Source: Altererythrobacter sp. (lineage in GTDB: Bacteria > Pseudomonadota > Alphaproteobacteria > Sphingomonadales > Sphingomonadaceae). Taken from it: a stretch of 51,276 nt of DNA. Shown piece by piece: positions 26,277 to 35,197 of the stretch. The notes under the pieces are model-generated. The model was given only the letters and a program-made list of their open reading frames with translations, was not told the origin of the DNA and ran no database searches. Numbering within the stretch: position 1 is the first letter of the stretch; the number at the start of each line of letters is the position of its first letter. Made by a program: the position numbers and the translations under genes. The stretch covers positions 1 to 51,276 of the forward strand of contig JALRKY010000060.1 in the NCBI GenBank assembly GCA_023260985.1, given 5' to 3'.

Positions 26277-27272
26277 CTATTGGGCAGGCACTCCTCGCGA
26301 CGCTACCGAGGCAAGCACCGCCCGGTTCTGGCCCATCATTGCCAGCTGCTGCCTCGCCCTGAAGCGGCTTGTTACCCGCGCATGCCCGGAACTGAAGCGA
26401 GCGCTGTCAGACACCAATACCAGCTGATTATAGGCGTCAGCCGCTATGTCGAGCTGTGCATCAGCCTCCCTGCACAAGGCCGCATTGTAAAGCGCCGAAG
26501 GCTGCAAGGGATTCCGCGAAAGCACCTCCTCGAAGAGCATGCACGCGCCAACCGGATCGCTTTTGGTCAGCTTGATCGCCTGCTTGAACGCCTTGCGGTC
26601 TGCTCCCTTCAATCCCTTGCGGCTCTCCAGGATGCGAAAGCGATTGAAGCGTTGCTCCGGCGCCAAATCGAGCCGGACCAGCCGGGCAAAGCGAGAAACC
26701 ATCGCATCGAGCATAGTATCAGGCAAAGGAACGTAAGAGCTATCAGTACAATAACGCTCTGAATTCACGAAACTATCCTGCCGCCGGTAAAGGATGCCCT
26801 CCTCTGCAGCCAGCGCGACTTCGGGGTTGAAGTTCACGTGCAATCGTCGACATTCGAAAGTCTCTGTCAGACTTTCGACGCATTTCTTGTGCTTCTTTTC
26901 ACCCACAATTTCTTGGCGCAAACATGTGGTGCGCTCGATCATGCCATCCGGAGCATGATGGACATTGGAACCAGCGTATCCGCGTAATATCGCGCGGTCG
27001 AAATCCGCAGCCTCATCGCCGAAAGCAGCTGGGACAAGTCGGAAGAACGGCTCGCCATAAATTTGCGCCGAACCAAGCTGGTTGGCGAGCGCATTTTCCA
27101 GCACAATGCCTTCACGCCCGCGGATCGGCTCAATGGCAATTGCGCTGATCCCGCGCGCGCCATCGGTATTCGCAGCGTAGACGCCTTCTACGGCCACTTG
27201 CTCTGCCTGCGCCGATAGGCTCGGCAAAACACAAGCCGCTGCCAGCAGTGTCGCTATCTTTCGAAACGCCAT
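26277..27272 (-). CDS. Secreted protein with C-terminal TPR-like region, function unknown
   Basis: 331 residues. MAFRKIATLLAAACVLPSLSAQA is a clear signal peptide. The middle part carries cysteines (TTCLRQEI, KKCVES, FECRRLHV, ERYCTD) that could form periplasmic disulfides. The C-terminal third (DPVGACMLFEEVL, PLQPSALYNAALC, LDIAADAYNQLV) reads as a tetratricopeptide-like repeat pair. I do not recognise a named family. It lies upstream of acpP in the same direction, with 121 bases between, and seems a separate transcription unit. Confidence 0.75.
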   Translation of the reverse strand: MAFRKIATLLAAACVLPSLSAQAEQVAVEGVYAANTDGARGISAIAIEPIRGREGIVLENALANQLGSAQIYGEPFFRLVPAAFGDEAADFDRAILRGYAGSNVHHAPDGMIERTTCLRQEIVGEKKHKKCVESLTETFECRRLHVNFNPEVALAAEEGILYRRQDSFVNSERYCTDSSYVPLPDTMLDAMVSRFARLVRLDLAPEQRFNRFRILESRKGLKGADRKAFKQAIKLTKSDPVGACMLFEEVLSRNPLQPSALYNAALCREADAQLDIAADAYNQLVLVSDSARFSSGHARVTSRFRARQQLAMMGQNRAVLASVASRGVPAQ

Positions 27273-27353
27273 ATCGCTTCCCCCACATAAGGATGAGGCG
27301 ACATCTCTATTCAGATAAACCCAACCTAAGCTGAACAGACCAACCGTCTACGA

Positions 27354-29141
27354 TTATTTTTGCTCTTTCGGCGGCTCGACCACGCGCAAATGCAATTCGC
27401 GCAGCTGCTTCGGCTCTGCTAAGCTTGGCGCCCCCATCAGCAGGTCTTCCGCCTTCTGGTTCATTGGGAAGAGGGTGATTTCGCGCAGGTTCTCTGCGCC
27501 GCACAGCAGCATCACGATGCGGTCGACACCGGCAGCCATGCCGCCATGCGGCGGTGCGCCATACTGGAACGCGCGGTACATGCCGCCGAATCGTTCTTCC
27601 ACATCAGCCTTCGACAGGCCAACGATCTCGAACGCTTTCACCATCGCGTCAGGCTTGTGGTTGCGGATCGAACCCGATGCGATTTCATAGCCGTTGCAGA
27701 CCAGGTCGTACTGATAGGCGTTGATCGTAAGCGGATCCTGCGTTTCCAGCGCTTCTATCCCGCCCTGCGGCATAGAGAACGGGTTGTGGCTGAAATCGAC
27801 CTTCTTCTCTTCTTTGTCATATTCATAGAAGGGGAAATCGACGATCCAGGCCAGTTCGAAGCGATCCTTGTCGATCAGTTCGAGCTGTTCGCCCACGCGG
27901 ATGCGCGCAGCGCCGGCCAGCTTGGCCGCTTCGGCTTCCTTGCCCGCTGCGAAGAACAGGCCGTCATTCTCGCCCAGCCCCAGCTCGGCATAGATATCCT
28001 CCATGCGCTCGGATCCGTGATTCTTGGCGATCGGGCCACCGTATTCGCCGCCCTTGCGGGTGACGTAGCCTAGGCCGGCAAAGCCTTCCTTGCGCGCCCA
28101 GTCGTTCATGTCGTCGAAGAACTTGCGGCTCTTATCATGCGTGCCCGGCGCGGGGATCACGCGGACGACGCCGCCTGAACCGACGATCTTCTCGAAAAGG
28201 CCGAATCCCGACTGCTCGAAATGCTTCGATACGTCGGTGATGACCAGCGGGTTGCGCAGGTCCGGCTTGTCGCTGCCGTATTTCAGCATCGCTTCGGCAT
28301 AGGGAATGCGCGGGAAGCTGCCCGAAGGTGTGACATGCCGCCCTTCGGCGAATGCTTCGAATGTGCCGGCGATCACCGGCTCCATCGTGTCCCACACCTC
28401 TTCCTGCGTGACGAAGCTCATCTCCAGGTCAAGCTGGTAGAATTCGCCCGGCAAGCGGTCGGCGCGCGGATCTTCGTCGCGAAAACACGGCGCAATCTGG
28501 AAATAGCGGTCGAAGCCCGCAACCATCAACAGCTGCTTGTACTGCTGCGGGGCCTGAGGCAGCGCATAGAACTTGCCTGCGTGGATTCGGCTCGGCACCA
28601 GGAAGTCGCGTGCGCCCTCGGGCGAAGACGCCGTGAGGATCGGGGTCGAGAATTCGTTGAAGCCCGCCGCCTTCATCCGCTCGCGCATGTCGGCAACGAC
28701 AGCAACGCGCGTCATGATGTTCTTGTGCAACGTCTCGCGCCGCAGGTCGAGGAAGCGGTATTTGAGGCGGATATCCTCGGGATACTCCTGCTCGCCCGCA
28801 ACCGGCAGCGGCAGCTCCTCGGATGCACTTTGCACAATCACGCCGCGCGCAAACACTTCGATCTCGCCAGTCGAAAGGTTGGCATTCACCGTCTCGGCAC
28901 TGCGCGCCTTGACCACGCCATCGATCGTCACGACCGATTCGACCCGTGTGGCTTCGAGCACTGCAAGCGCAGGCGAATCCTCGTCCGTCACGATCTGGGT
29001 GATGCCATAATGATCGCGCAGGTCGACAAACAGCACCCCGCCGTGGTTGCGCTTGCGGTGAATCCAGCCTGAAAGGCGCACGGTTTCGCCGACCTGGGCT
29101 TCACCAAGCTGTGCGCAATTGTGGGTACGATAGGCGTGCAT
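27354..29141 (-). CDS. aspS: Aspartyl-tRNA synthetase (probably non-discriminating, Asp/Asn)
   Basis: 595 residues. An OB-fold anticodon-binding domain ([19 protein letters not shown]) is followed by the class II catalytic core: motif 2 [10 protein letters not shown] and [10 protein letters not shown], the bacterial GAD insertion, and motif 3 [11 protein letters not shown]. His33 replaces the Leu (position 30) of the discriminating E. coli enzyme. That His is linked to enzymes which also charge tRNA-Asn, needing GatCAB amidation. The gene is divergent from rnd across 182 bases. Confidence 0.96.
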   Translation of the reverse strand: MHAYRTHNCAQLGEAQVGETVRLSGWIHRKRNHGGVLFVDLRDHYGITQIVTDEDSPALAVLEATRVESVVTIDGVVKARSAETVNANLSTGEIEVFARGVIVQSASEELPLPVAGEQEYPEDIRLKYRFLDLRRETLHKNIMTRVAVVADMRERMKAAGFNEFSTPILTASSPEGARDFLVPSRIHAGKFYALPQAPQQYKQLLMVAGFDRYFQIAPCFRDEDPRADRLPGEFYQLDLEMSFVTQEEVWDTMEPVIAGTFEAFAEGRHVTPSGSFPRIPYAEAMLKYGSDKPDLRNPLVITDVSKHFEQSGFGLFEKIVGSGGVVRVIPAPGTHDKSRKFFDDMNDWARKEGFAGLGYVTRKGGEYGGPIAKNHGSERMEDIYAELGLGENDGLFFAAGKEAEAAKLAGAARIRVGEQLELIDKDRFELAWIVDFPFYEYDKEEKKVDFSHNPFSMPQGGIEALETQDPLTINAYQYDLVCNGYEIASGSIRNHKPDAMVKAFEIVGLSKADVEERFGGMYRAFQYGAPPHGGMAAGVDRIVMLLCGAENLREITLFPMNQKAEDLLMGAPSLAEPKQLRELHLRVVEPPKEQK

Positions 29142-29323
29142 CTAAAATCTTTCCATTTTCGGGTGTATGGCGCTAAGGGCGCGCCCGACAAAACGCGCGC
29201 GAACCCGTGTGCGGTATCAAGCGCGCGCTAACAGGCGAAGAGGGTGCTTTTGTCAAGGCTCCCGAACCAATCTGGGCCTCACGGCCCGAGGGCGGCACTC
29301 CGCCCGACACGAAGAAAAGACGA

Positions 29324-30526
29324 ATGAAAATACACGATCTGATTACTACGACCGAGGCGCTGGAACAGCTGTGCACCCGCCTTGCCACCTCAGAGTTCGT
29401 CGTGGTCGACACGGAATTCATGCGCGAGAACACCTATTGGCCCGAACTTTGCCTGGTACAGATCGCGAACGAGGAAGAGGCCGCGGCGATCGATCCGCTG
29501 GCCGACGGGATCGACCTTGCGCCGCTGCTCGAGTTGCTGACCGCCAATGAAGACGTGCTCAAGGTGTTCCATGCCGGTGGGCAGGATGTCGAGATCATCG
29601 TCAACCTGACCGGCAATACGCCCTACCCCATCTTCGACACGCAGATCGCGATGATGGCGATCAGCCAGTCCGAACAGATCGGCTATGCCAACCTCGTCGA
29701 AAGCTGGCTGGGCCTGACCATCGACAAGGGCGCGCGCTTCACCGACTGGAGCCGACGCCCGCTGACCGACCGGCAGATCGAATATGCCATCGGCGACGTG
29801 ACGCACCTGTCAAAGATCTTCCCCAAGATCCTCAAGCGGCTGATCAAGACCGGGCGTGGCGCGTGGCTCGACGCGGAAATGGAAAAGCTCGGCGATCCGT
29901 CCAATTACCTCACCGATCCGGGCGAAGCCTGGCGGCGAATCCGCCAGCCGGGCCGCAATCCGCAAGTGCTCGGCCGGCTGAAAGCGCTCGCCGCATGGCG
30001 CGAAAGCGAAGCCCAGCACAAGAACATCCCGCGCGGCCGCATCATGCGCGACGAGACGCTGGCCGACATCGCCAGCCATCCCCCCCGCCAGCAGGCCGAC
30101 CTAGCCAAGGTGCGCGGGCTGTCGAGCGCATGGCGCGACAATGACATCGGCAAGCGCCTGATGAAGGTGCTGGAGAAGGCCGAGCCGCTCGACAAGGACG
30201 ACATCCCGGAAAAGATGAAGCGCGGCGCCCCGCTAGGCAAGGACGGCGCACTGGTGGCCGATCTGCTCAAGCTTCTGCTCAAGATACGCGCGCGCGAAAT
30301 CGACGTGGCCGCCCGCCTGCTGACCCGCGCCGAGGAAATGGAAGCGCTCGCCGCCGGTGTGCGCGACCTGCCGGTGCTGCAGGGCTGGCGCTACGAGATT
30401 TTCGGTCGCGAGGCGCTCGAGCTGGTCGACGGAAAGCTTGCCTTCGCGGTCAGGAACGGCAAGCTGACCATGACGCATATCGACGACATGCAGGCCATCA
30501 TGGAACAGCCGCAGGCCGCTGAGTAA
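29324..30526 (+). CDS. rnd: Ribonuclease D
   Basis: 400 residues from ATG 29324; a longer frame to 29207 lacks conserved sequence. The DEDDy exonuclease residues appear in VVDTEFMRE, VFHAGGQDVEII and YAIGDVTHLSKI, followed by an HRDC domain (LKALAAWRESEAQ..IPRGRIMRDETL) and a second helical repeat. It trims 3' ends of tRNA precursors. The ribosome-binding site is weak. The oxyR start follows 10 bases after the stop, suggesting a shared transcript. Confidence 0.95.
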   Translation: MKIHDLITTTEALEQLCTRLATSEFVVVDTEFMRENTYWPELCLVQIANEEEAAAIDPLADGIDLAPLLELLTANEDVLKVFHAGGQDVEIIVNLTGNTPYPIFDTQIAMMAISQSEQIGYANLVESWLGLTIDKGARFTDWSRRPLTDRQIEYAIGDVTHLSKIFPKILKRLIKTGRGAWLDAEMEKLGDPSNYLTDPGEAWRRIRQPGRNPQVLGRLKALAAWRESEAQHKNIPRGRIMRDETLADIASHPPRQQADLAKVRGLSSAWRDNDIGKRLMKVLEKAEPLDKDDIPEKMKRGAPLGKDGALVADLLKLLLKIRAREIDVAARLLTRAEEMEALAAGVRDLPVLQGWRYEIFGREALELVDGKLAFAVRNGKLTMTHIDDMQAIMEQPQAAE

Positions 30527-30536
30527 GCTGCGCCCC

Positions 30537-31433
30537 GTGAGCACCTACCTCCCGACAATCAAGCAACTGCAATATCTTGTCGCGCTGCACGAACACGGGC
30601 ATTTCGGGCGCGCGGCGGAAAGCTGCTTCGTTTCACAATCGACGCTTTCAGCTGGCCTGCGCGAACTCGAGTCGCTGTTGGGCGTGACGCTGGTCGAACG
30701 CAGCCGCCGGGTGGTGCGTTTCACTACACTGGGAGAACAGGTGGTGGAGAAGGCGCACCGCCTGCTGCGCGAGGCGGAAGAACTGTCGGACCTGGTGCAG
30801 GCCGCCGGTAAGCCCTTGGCGGGCACGGTCAAGATGAGCGTGATCCCCACGATCGCGCCCTTCCTGCTTCCGCGCATCTTGCCGCGCCTCCGCCGCGAGC
30901 GACCGGAACTCAAGCTGCTTCTGCGCGAAGAGACCAGCCACGCCGCAGTCGAATCGCTCCAGCATGGGCGGGTCGATTGTGTGCTGCTCGCCCTGCCCTT
31001 CATCACCGGCGAGGTGGAGATGGAGCATATTGCAGACGACCGACTGTTCGTCGCCTTCCCCAAGGACGATCCGCGCGATCCTCCTGCCAGCATCCCCCCG
31101 GCGATGATCGATGAAGGGCGGCTCCTGCTGCTGGAAGACGGGCATTGCCTGAAGGAACACGCGCTGGCGGCCTGCAATCGCCCCGAGCTGCGGGCCTCGG
31201 CTACCATGATCGGCACGTCTCTGCACACGCTGGTGCAAATGGTGAACAATGACCTGGGGCTGACAATGCTGCCCGAAATGGCGCTGGAGGCGGGCATCCT
31301 CAACGGCACCGACGTTGTCGCGCGCCCGGTAAAATCCGCTAATGCCAAGCGCGAGATCGCGCTTATCTGGCGCAAGAACAGCCCGCGCTCCGAGGAATTC
31401 AAATTGCTGGCGGAAGAACTGCGAGCGGGCTAG
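30537..31433 (+). CDS. oxyR: Hydrogen peroxide-inducible regulator OxyR
   Basis: 298 residues with a GTG start. The LysR helix-turn-helix is at residues 7-65 (GHFGRAAESCFVSQSTLSAGL). Identification rests on the redox pair Cys204 and Cys213 in LEDGHCLKEHALAACN, nine residues apart as Cys199/Cys208 are in E. coli OxyR, followed by SLHTLVQMVNNDLGLTMLP. Oxidation by peroxide forms the disulfide that activates transcription of catalase and peroxidase genes. None of those genes lie in the window. Confidence 0.92.
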   Translation: MSTYLPTIKQLQYLVALHEHGHFGRAAESCFVSQSTLSAGLRELESLLGVTLVERSRRVVRFTTLGEQVVEKAHRLLREAEELSDLVQAAGKPLAGTVKMSVIPTIAPFLLPRILPRLRRERPELKLLLREETSHAAVESLQHGRVDCVLLALPFITGEVEMEHIADDRLFVAFPKDDPRDPPASIPPAMIDEGRLLLLEDGHCLKEHALAACNRPELRASATMIGTSLHTLVQMVNNDLGLTMLPEMALEAGILNGTDVVARPVKSANAKREIALIWRKNSPRSEEFKLLAEELRAG

Positions 31434-31475
31434 AAACTTATAAAATATCGGTCGCACGAATATTACTTTCTATTC

Positions 31476-32460
31476 ATGGCATTCTTTGAGCAAGCAAAGC
31501 GCGATCCCGCTGCGGATGCGTTTTCGCTGGCAATGCTCTTATTGCTGATCCTTTCGCTCGGCTGGCTCCTTTACGGAGAAAACATGGACAGCGTATATGC
31601 GGGAATAGGTGCGCTACTCGCCATTCCATTTGTGCTGAGTGCTCTGATCGTGCGCGGATCGGGCATGCAGTATTCGCTCTGGGGCGCTTGCTGGCGCCAA
31701 TCATTCTGTTCGCGATCATGTTTCTCGCGGTTTACTTCGGGGCAGCCGAAGGGTTGGTCTGCATCATGATGGTGATCCCGTTATGGATTTTATCCGGCCT
31801 TGGCGGTGGCCTCCTTGTGATCATCTACAATTACGGCGAAGCCGAGCGCGACGACGACGATCTGGGTGTTCGATTGAAGGCAATCGGATGGGCTCTCTTC
31901 CCGATCGCAATCATCTTCGGCGAGATGTATTCGCCGCCGCAATGGACGACCAAAGTGGTCGAGCGCCAGGTGATCATCGACGCTGCGGCTGATGAGGTTT
32001 GGGCATTGCTGGTCAGCATTCCGGAAATCCACGCCGACGAAGGCTTGTCAAACTTCACACAAGATTGGTTGGGTGTGGCCCGACCAAGCGAGGCGAAGCT
32101 GGTCGAACGCGATGGCAAGATGGTCAGACTCGCCAGATGGGGCACCGACATCCGCTTTAAAGAGTAATAACGATGATCGAGCCAGCCACACAGCTCAGCT
32201 GGCGCTTAGCCGACCCAGAAGATTCCGTCCAGCCTTACACCGACAGGCATATTTCCCCTGACGGGCCAACCCTCTGGATTTTTGCGGGCCAATAAAAGCT
32301 GCGCTCCATCGCCCCCAGCAAGACGAGCGTAACGCTGGCGACAAGCTACGAAATGCGCAGCAACCTCGATTGGTATCTGGCCTGGTGGGGCGAACTTATG
32401 CTTGGTGACGTTCAGGACAATGCCCTGGCGATCGTGAACCAGCGCGCCGAAGCGAGCTAG
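31476..32460 (+). pseudogene. Decayed membrane protein with SRPBCC (START-like) domain
   Basis: Three frames join into one ancestral protein. Frame 1 (from ATG 31476) gives membrane segments (AMLLLLILSLGWLL). Near 31688 a lost base shifts to frame 2 (LAPIILFAIMFLAVYFG, VERQVIIDAAADEVWALL), which starts the SRPBCC domain and stops at about 32164 after GTDIRFKE. A second shift moves to a third frame (RVITMIEPATQLSWRL, YTDRHISPDGPTLWI), with an in-frame TAA at 32293-32295, then TSVTLATSYEMRSNLDW, YLAWWGELMLGDVQDNALAI to TAG 32458. Two frameshifts plus one nonsense codon argue for real decay, not sequencing error. The function of the intact family member is unknown. Confidence 0.85.
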
Positions 32461-32470
32461 ACCGCGCGCC

Positions 32471-32725
32471 TTAGGCCGCTTTGAGCAGTTTCGCGTCGGC
32501 GAATTTCTGGATCTTCTCGGCGGCGATCAGCGGCACCACCACTGACAGCGCAATGCCTGCAAGCGAACAGAAGCCGACCCACAGCGCCATCCACGAGCCG
32601 CCCGCCATAAACATGGCGTAAAGCACCGGCACCGCCATCACAGCATCGCGCACTTCGTTGAAGATAAGCACTACCCAGCCGACCTTCAGAAATGCAGCAA
32701 GCAAGGTAGAGAGTGTTGCGCTCAT
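32471..32725 (-). CDS. Small membrane protein, function unknown
   Basis: 84 residues starting MSATLSTLLAAFLKVGW. Two hydrophobic segments (VLIFNEVRDAVMAVPVLYAMF and ALWVGFCSLAGIALSVVV regions) and a Lys-rich C-terminus suggest an inner-membrane protein with two helices. The frame is open further upstream into pgsA, so the true start is uncertain; AGG five bases before the ATG is weak. It follows pgsA in the same direction, 128 bases after its stop. Confidence 0.6.
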   Translation of the reverse strand: MSATLSTLLAAFLKVGWVVLIFNEVRDAVMAVPVLYAMFMAGGSWMALWVGFCSLAGIALSVVVPLIAAEKIQKFADAKLLKAA

Positions 32726-32853
32726 GGGGCCTGAATACCCCGCAAAACTTTCGAAGTGGTTGATGCACGCGAGGATGGCTGCTGCGGCAGGCAACGGAAA
32801 ACGGGCATAATGCCAAAGTTTCTGGGCGCGTTGGCCGATCCGAGAGTGGCTAC

Positions 32854-33447
32854 TCAATCCATATGCTTGAGGCCAACACGCAGATAATCCCACCCTGTCA
32901 TTAGCGTCAGGATCGCAGCGGCCCATAGCGTCGTGAGGCCAACAGTGTGTGGCACGTTGGCGACGATGCCGCCGATTGTCATGTTCCAGTCTGGAAGCCC
33001 ACCGCCGAGGATCAAGGCCCCGAGCGCCACAAGCTGGAAGGTCGTTTTCCACTTGGCCAGCGTGGTCACCGGAACCGAAACCTGAAGGCTGCCAAGGAAT
33101 TCGCGCAGGCCAGAAACCGCGATCTCGCGCACGAGGATGATCAGGCCTGCAATCACATGCATGTCGCCGACATATGGTCCGCGAAGCACGCCCTGCGCGG
33201 TGAGGACGAGGATCACCGCAGCCACCATGATCTTGTCCGCGATGGGATCGAGGAAAATGCCTAGCTTCGACACCGCGCCGCTCGAACGGGCAAGATAGCC
33301 GTCGAAATAATCGGTGATCCCCATCACGCAGTAGAGCCCGAATGCGAGCAGATAGCCCAGCTCCCAATTGGGCCACCATATCAGGAAGGCCAGCAAGGGG
33401 ACCGCGGCGATCCGCGACAGGGTGAGGAGATTGGGAAGAGTCAGCAT
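32854..33447 (-). CDS. pgsA: CDP-diacylglycerol-glycerol-3-phosphate 3-phosphatidyltransferase
   Basis: 197 residues from ATG 33445-33447 (MLTLPNLLTLSRIAAVPLL). The CDP-alcohol phosphotransferase signature D-x2-D-G-x2-A-R-x8-G-x3-D-x3-D is complete in DYFDGYLARSSG and GIFLDPIADK. Several membrane helices follow. It makes phosphatidylglycerophosphate, the committed step to phosphatidylglycerol and cardiolipin. A ten-residue upstream extension is possible but unlikely. It is divergent from the LplT-like transporter, which also concerns phospholipids. Confidence 0.95.
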   Translation of the reverse strand: MLTLPNLLTLSRIAAVPLLAFLIWWPNWELGYLLAFGLYCVMGITDYFDGYLARSSGAVSKLGIFLDPIADKIMVAAVILVLTAQGVLRGPYVGDMHVIAGLIILVREIAVSGLREFLGSLQVSVPVTTLAKWKTTFQLVALGALILGGGLPDWNMTIGGIVANVPHTVGLTTLWAAAILTLMTGWDYLRVGLKHMD

Positions 33448-33561
33448 CTTGCCGACCTGTCTAGCGCTTCGGCGCACCGGGCAAAAGATGGCGCGCAGGC
33501 TTGTTCACTACAGCGCGCGGCCCTAGTGTCGGCAAACGGGAGCAGCAGCAAGGCCGATTGG

Positions 33562-34872
33562 ATGACCACTTCAACGCAACTGCTGCGCCAGCGGCGCTTC
33601 CTCCCGCTCTTCTGCACCCAGCTGCTCAACGCCTTCAACGACAATCTCTATAAGACCGCGATGGTGCTGTTCGTAGTGTACAGCGTCTATATCGACGAAA
33701 GCGCCGAGGGAATGTTTAGCGCGGTCGCATCGGCGCTGTTTATTTTCCCATTTTTCGTGCTTTCGGCATTGGCCGGGCAATTGGCCGACATGCGCGACAA
33801 GGCGCGCATCATCCGGATGGTGAAATTGTGCGAGGTCGGCCTGATGCTGATCGGTGCGTGCGGTCTCTACCTGGCGTGGCGCGGCATCGCGGTCGACACG
33901 CTGGCAATCCCGCTGCTGCTGCTGGCGCTGTTCCTCACGGGCGTGCAATCTACTTTCCTCGGGCCGATCAAATACGCGATCCTGCCGCAGCACCTCGAAA
34001 GGGATGAAGTGCTTGCAGGTACCGGCCTGGTCGAAGCAGGCACCTATATCGCGATCCTGGCGGGAACGATCCTAGCCGGGTGGATTCCGGTCGAATGGGC
34101 GGCGGGCGGCATCATCGTCACTTCGGTGATCGGTTACCTCACCAGCCGCCAGGTGCCTGCGGCACCGCCCATCGCGAAGGCGGAGAAGCTCGACTGGCAC
34201 ATCATCCGCGCATCTATCGCGCTGCTTCGCAAAACCATGCACGATCGCCAGATCTATTATGCGGTCCTGTCGATCAGCTTCTTCTGGACCATCGGCGCGG
34301 TGCTGTTCATCCAGTTCCCACCGCTCGCCAAAAATACGCTGATGGCGAGCAAGGAAGTGGCCAGCCTATTCCTGGTGATCTTCTCTATCGGGGTCGCTAT
34401 CGGATCGGTTTCGGTCAATGCCTTGCTCAAGGGCACCGTCTCGGCGCGCTATTCCCCCGCATCGGTGATGGCGATGGGGCTGTTTGTGGTAGCCTTCTAC
34501 ATCGTGTGCCGCTTGTGGCAGGCCGACCAGCCGACGGAACTGCTCACGGTCCGCGAATTCCTCTCATGGCCGCTTGCCAGCGTAATCATGCTGTGCCTGC
34601 TTGGTATAGCGGTGGCCGGCGGCATGTTTGTGGTGCCGCTTTACGCATTCCTAACCACGCGCTGCTCACCCGATGCAGCAGCGCGCACGATAGCTGCCAA
34701 CAACATCATCAATGCCGGTGCAATGGTTGCCGGATCGCTCGCCGCTATGGCGCTGAGCGCGCTGGACGTTCCATCAGTTGAACAATTGCTGCTGAGCGTG
34801 GCGATGTGCCTGTTTTCGGCATGGCTCGGCCAGCGGCTTCACTGCGCCGAGATTGAAGCGGGACCGCTTTAG
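33562..34872 (+). CDS. MFS transporter, LplT (lysophospholipid transporter)-like
   Basis: 436 residues from ATG 33562 with AAGG eight bases upstream. About twelve hydrophobic helices are visible. The N-terminus CTQLLNAFNDNLYKTAMV and the FLGPIKYAILPQHL motif are typical of LplT and of the transporter half of transporter-acyltransferase fusions. It would flip lysophospholipids inward for re-acylation. Unlike many relatives, no acyltransferase domain or partner gene follows. The stop overlaps the small convergent gene by four bases. Confidence 0.85.
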   Translation: MTTSTQLLRQRRFLPLFCTQLLNAFNDNLYKTAMVLFVVYSVYIDESAEGMFSAVASALFIFPFFVLSALAGQLADMRDKARIIRMVKLCEVGLMLIGACGLYLAWRGIAVDTLAIPLLLLALFLTGVQSTFLGPIKYAILPQHLERDEVLAGTGLVEAGTYIAILAGTILAGWIPVEWAAGGIIVTSVIGYLTSRQVPAAPPIAKAEKLDWHIIRASIALLRKTMHDRQIYYAVLSISFFWTIGAVLFIQFPPLAKNTLMASKEVASLFLVIFSIGVAIGSVSVNALLKGTVSARYSPASVMAMGLFVVAFYIVCRLWQADQPTELLTVREFLSWPLASVIMLCLLGIAVAGGMFVVPLYAFLTTRCSPDAAARTIAANNIINAGAMVAGSLAAMALSALDVPSVEQLLLSVAMCLFSAWLGQRLHCAEIEAGPL

Positions 34873-35060
34873 GAAAAGAAGACGAGCACTGCCGCGAAAG
34901 TGGCAAAGTAAACGGTGGCAAAGCCCCGCACATCCTGGCGCGTCAGCTTCCACAACACTTCGGCCGGAGCCTCATATTCGTTGTTGCGGACATGGGCCTG
35001 CAACAGCGCCCGGAAGGGGTGCCGTGTTCTCTCGTCTGTCAGAACTAGGTTTCTACGCAT
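34869..35060 (-). CDS. Small protein with one C-terminal membrane segment, function unknown
   Basis: 63 residues starting MRRNLVLTDERTRHPFRALL at ATG 35058-35060, with AAGAAA upstream; ATG/GTG starts up to 35087 are possible. A charged N-terminal half ends in VYFATFAAVLVFF, a tail-anchor-like helix. Composition is protein-like, with EVLWKLTRQDVRGF in the middle. It converges on the LplT-like gene. The other ~137 bases up to 35197 hold nothing recognisable. Confidence 0.5.
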   Translation of the reverse strand: MRRNLVLTDERTRHPFRALLQAHVRNNEYEAPAEVLWKLTRQDVRGFATVYFATFAAVLVFFS

Positions 35061-35197
35061 ACTGTTTCTTAACCCAATGCTAACCATTGTGCGCGGCAGA
35101 AATCCGCGCTGTAGCAGCGCGGGACATTAAGCATCCCTGTTCATGCTGGGCTGTGGATAGATTGCCTCCGCATCCTTGCCCAGCTAAGCGCGAAAAC

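Noticed and set aside
32471-33379. 302-codon frame over pgsA on the minus strand
   Set aside because: Only its last ~84 residues look like protein; the rest is an out-of-frame shadow of pgsA.
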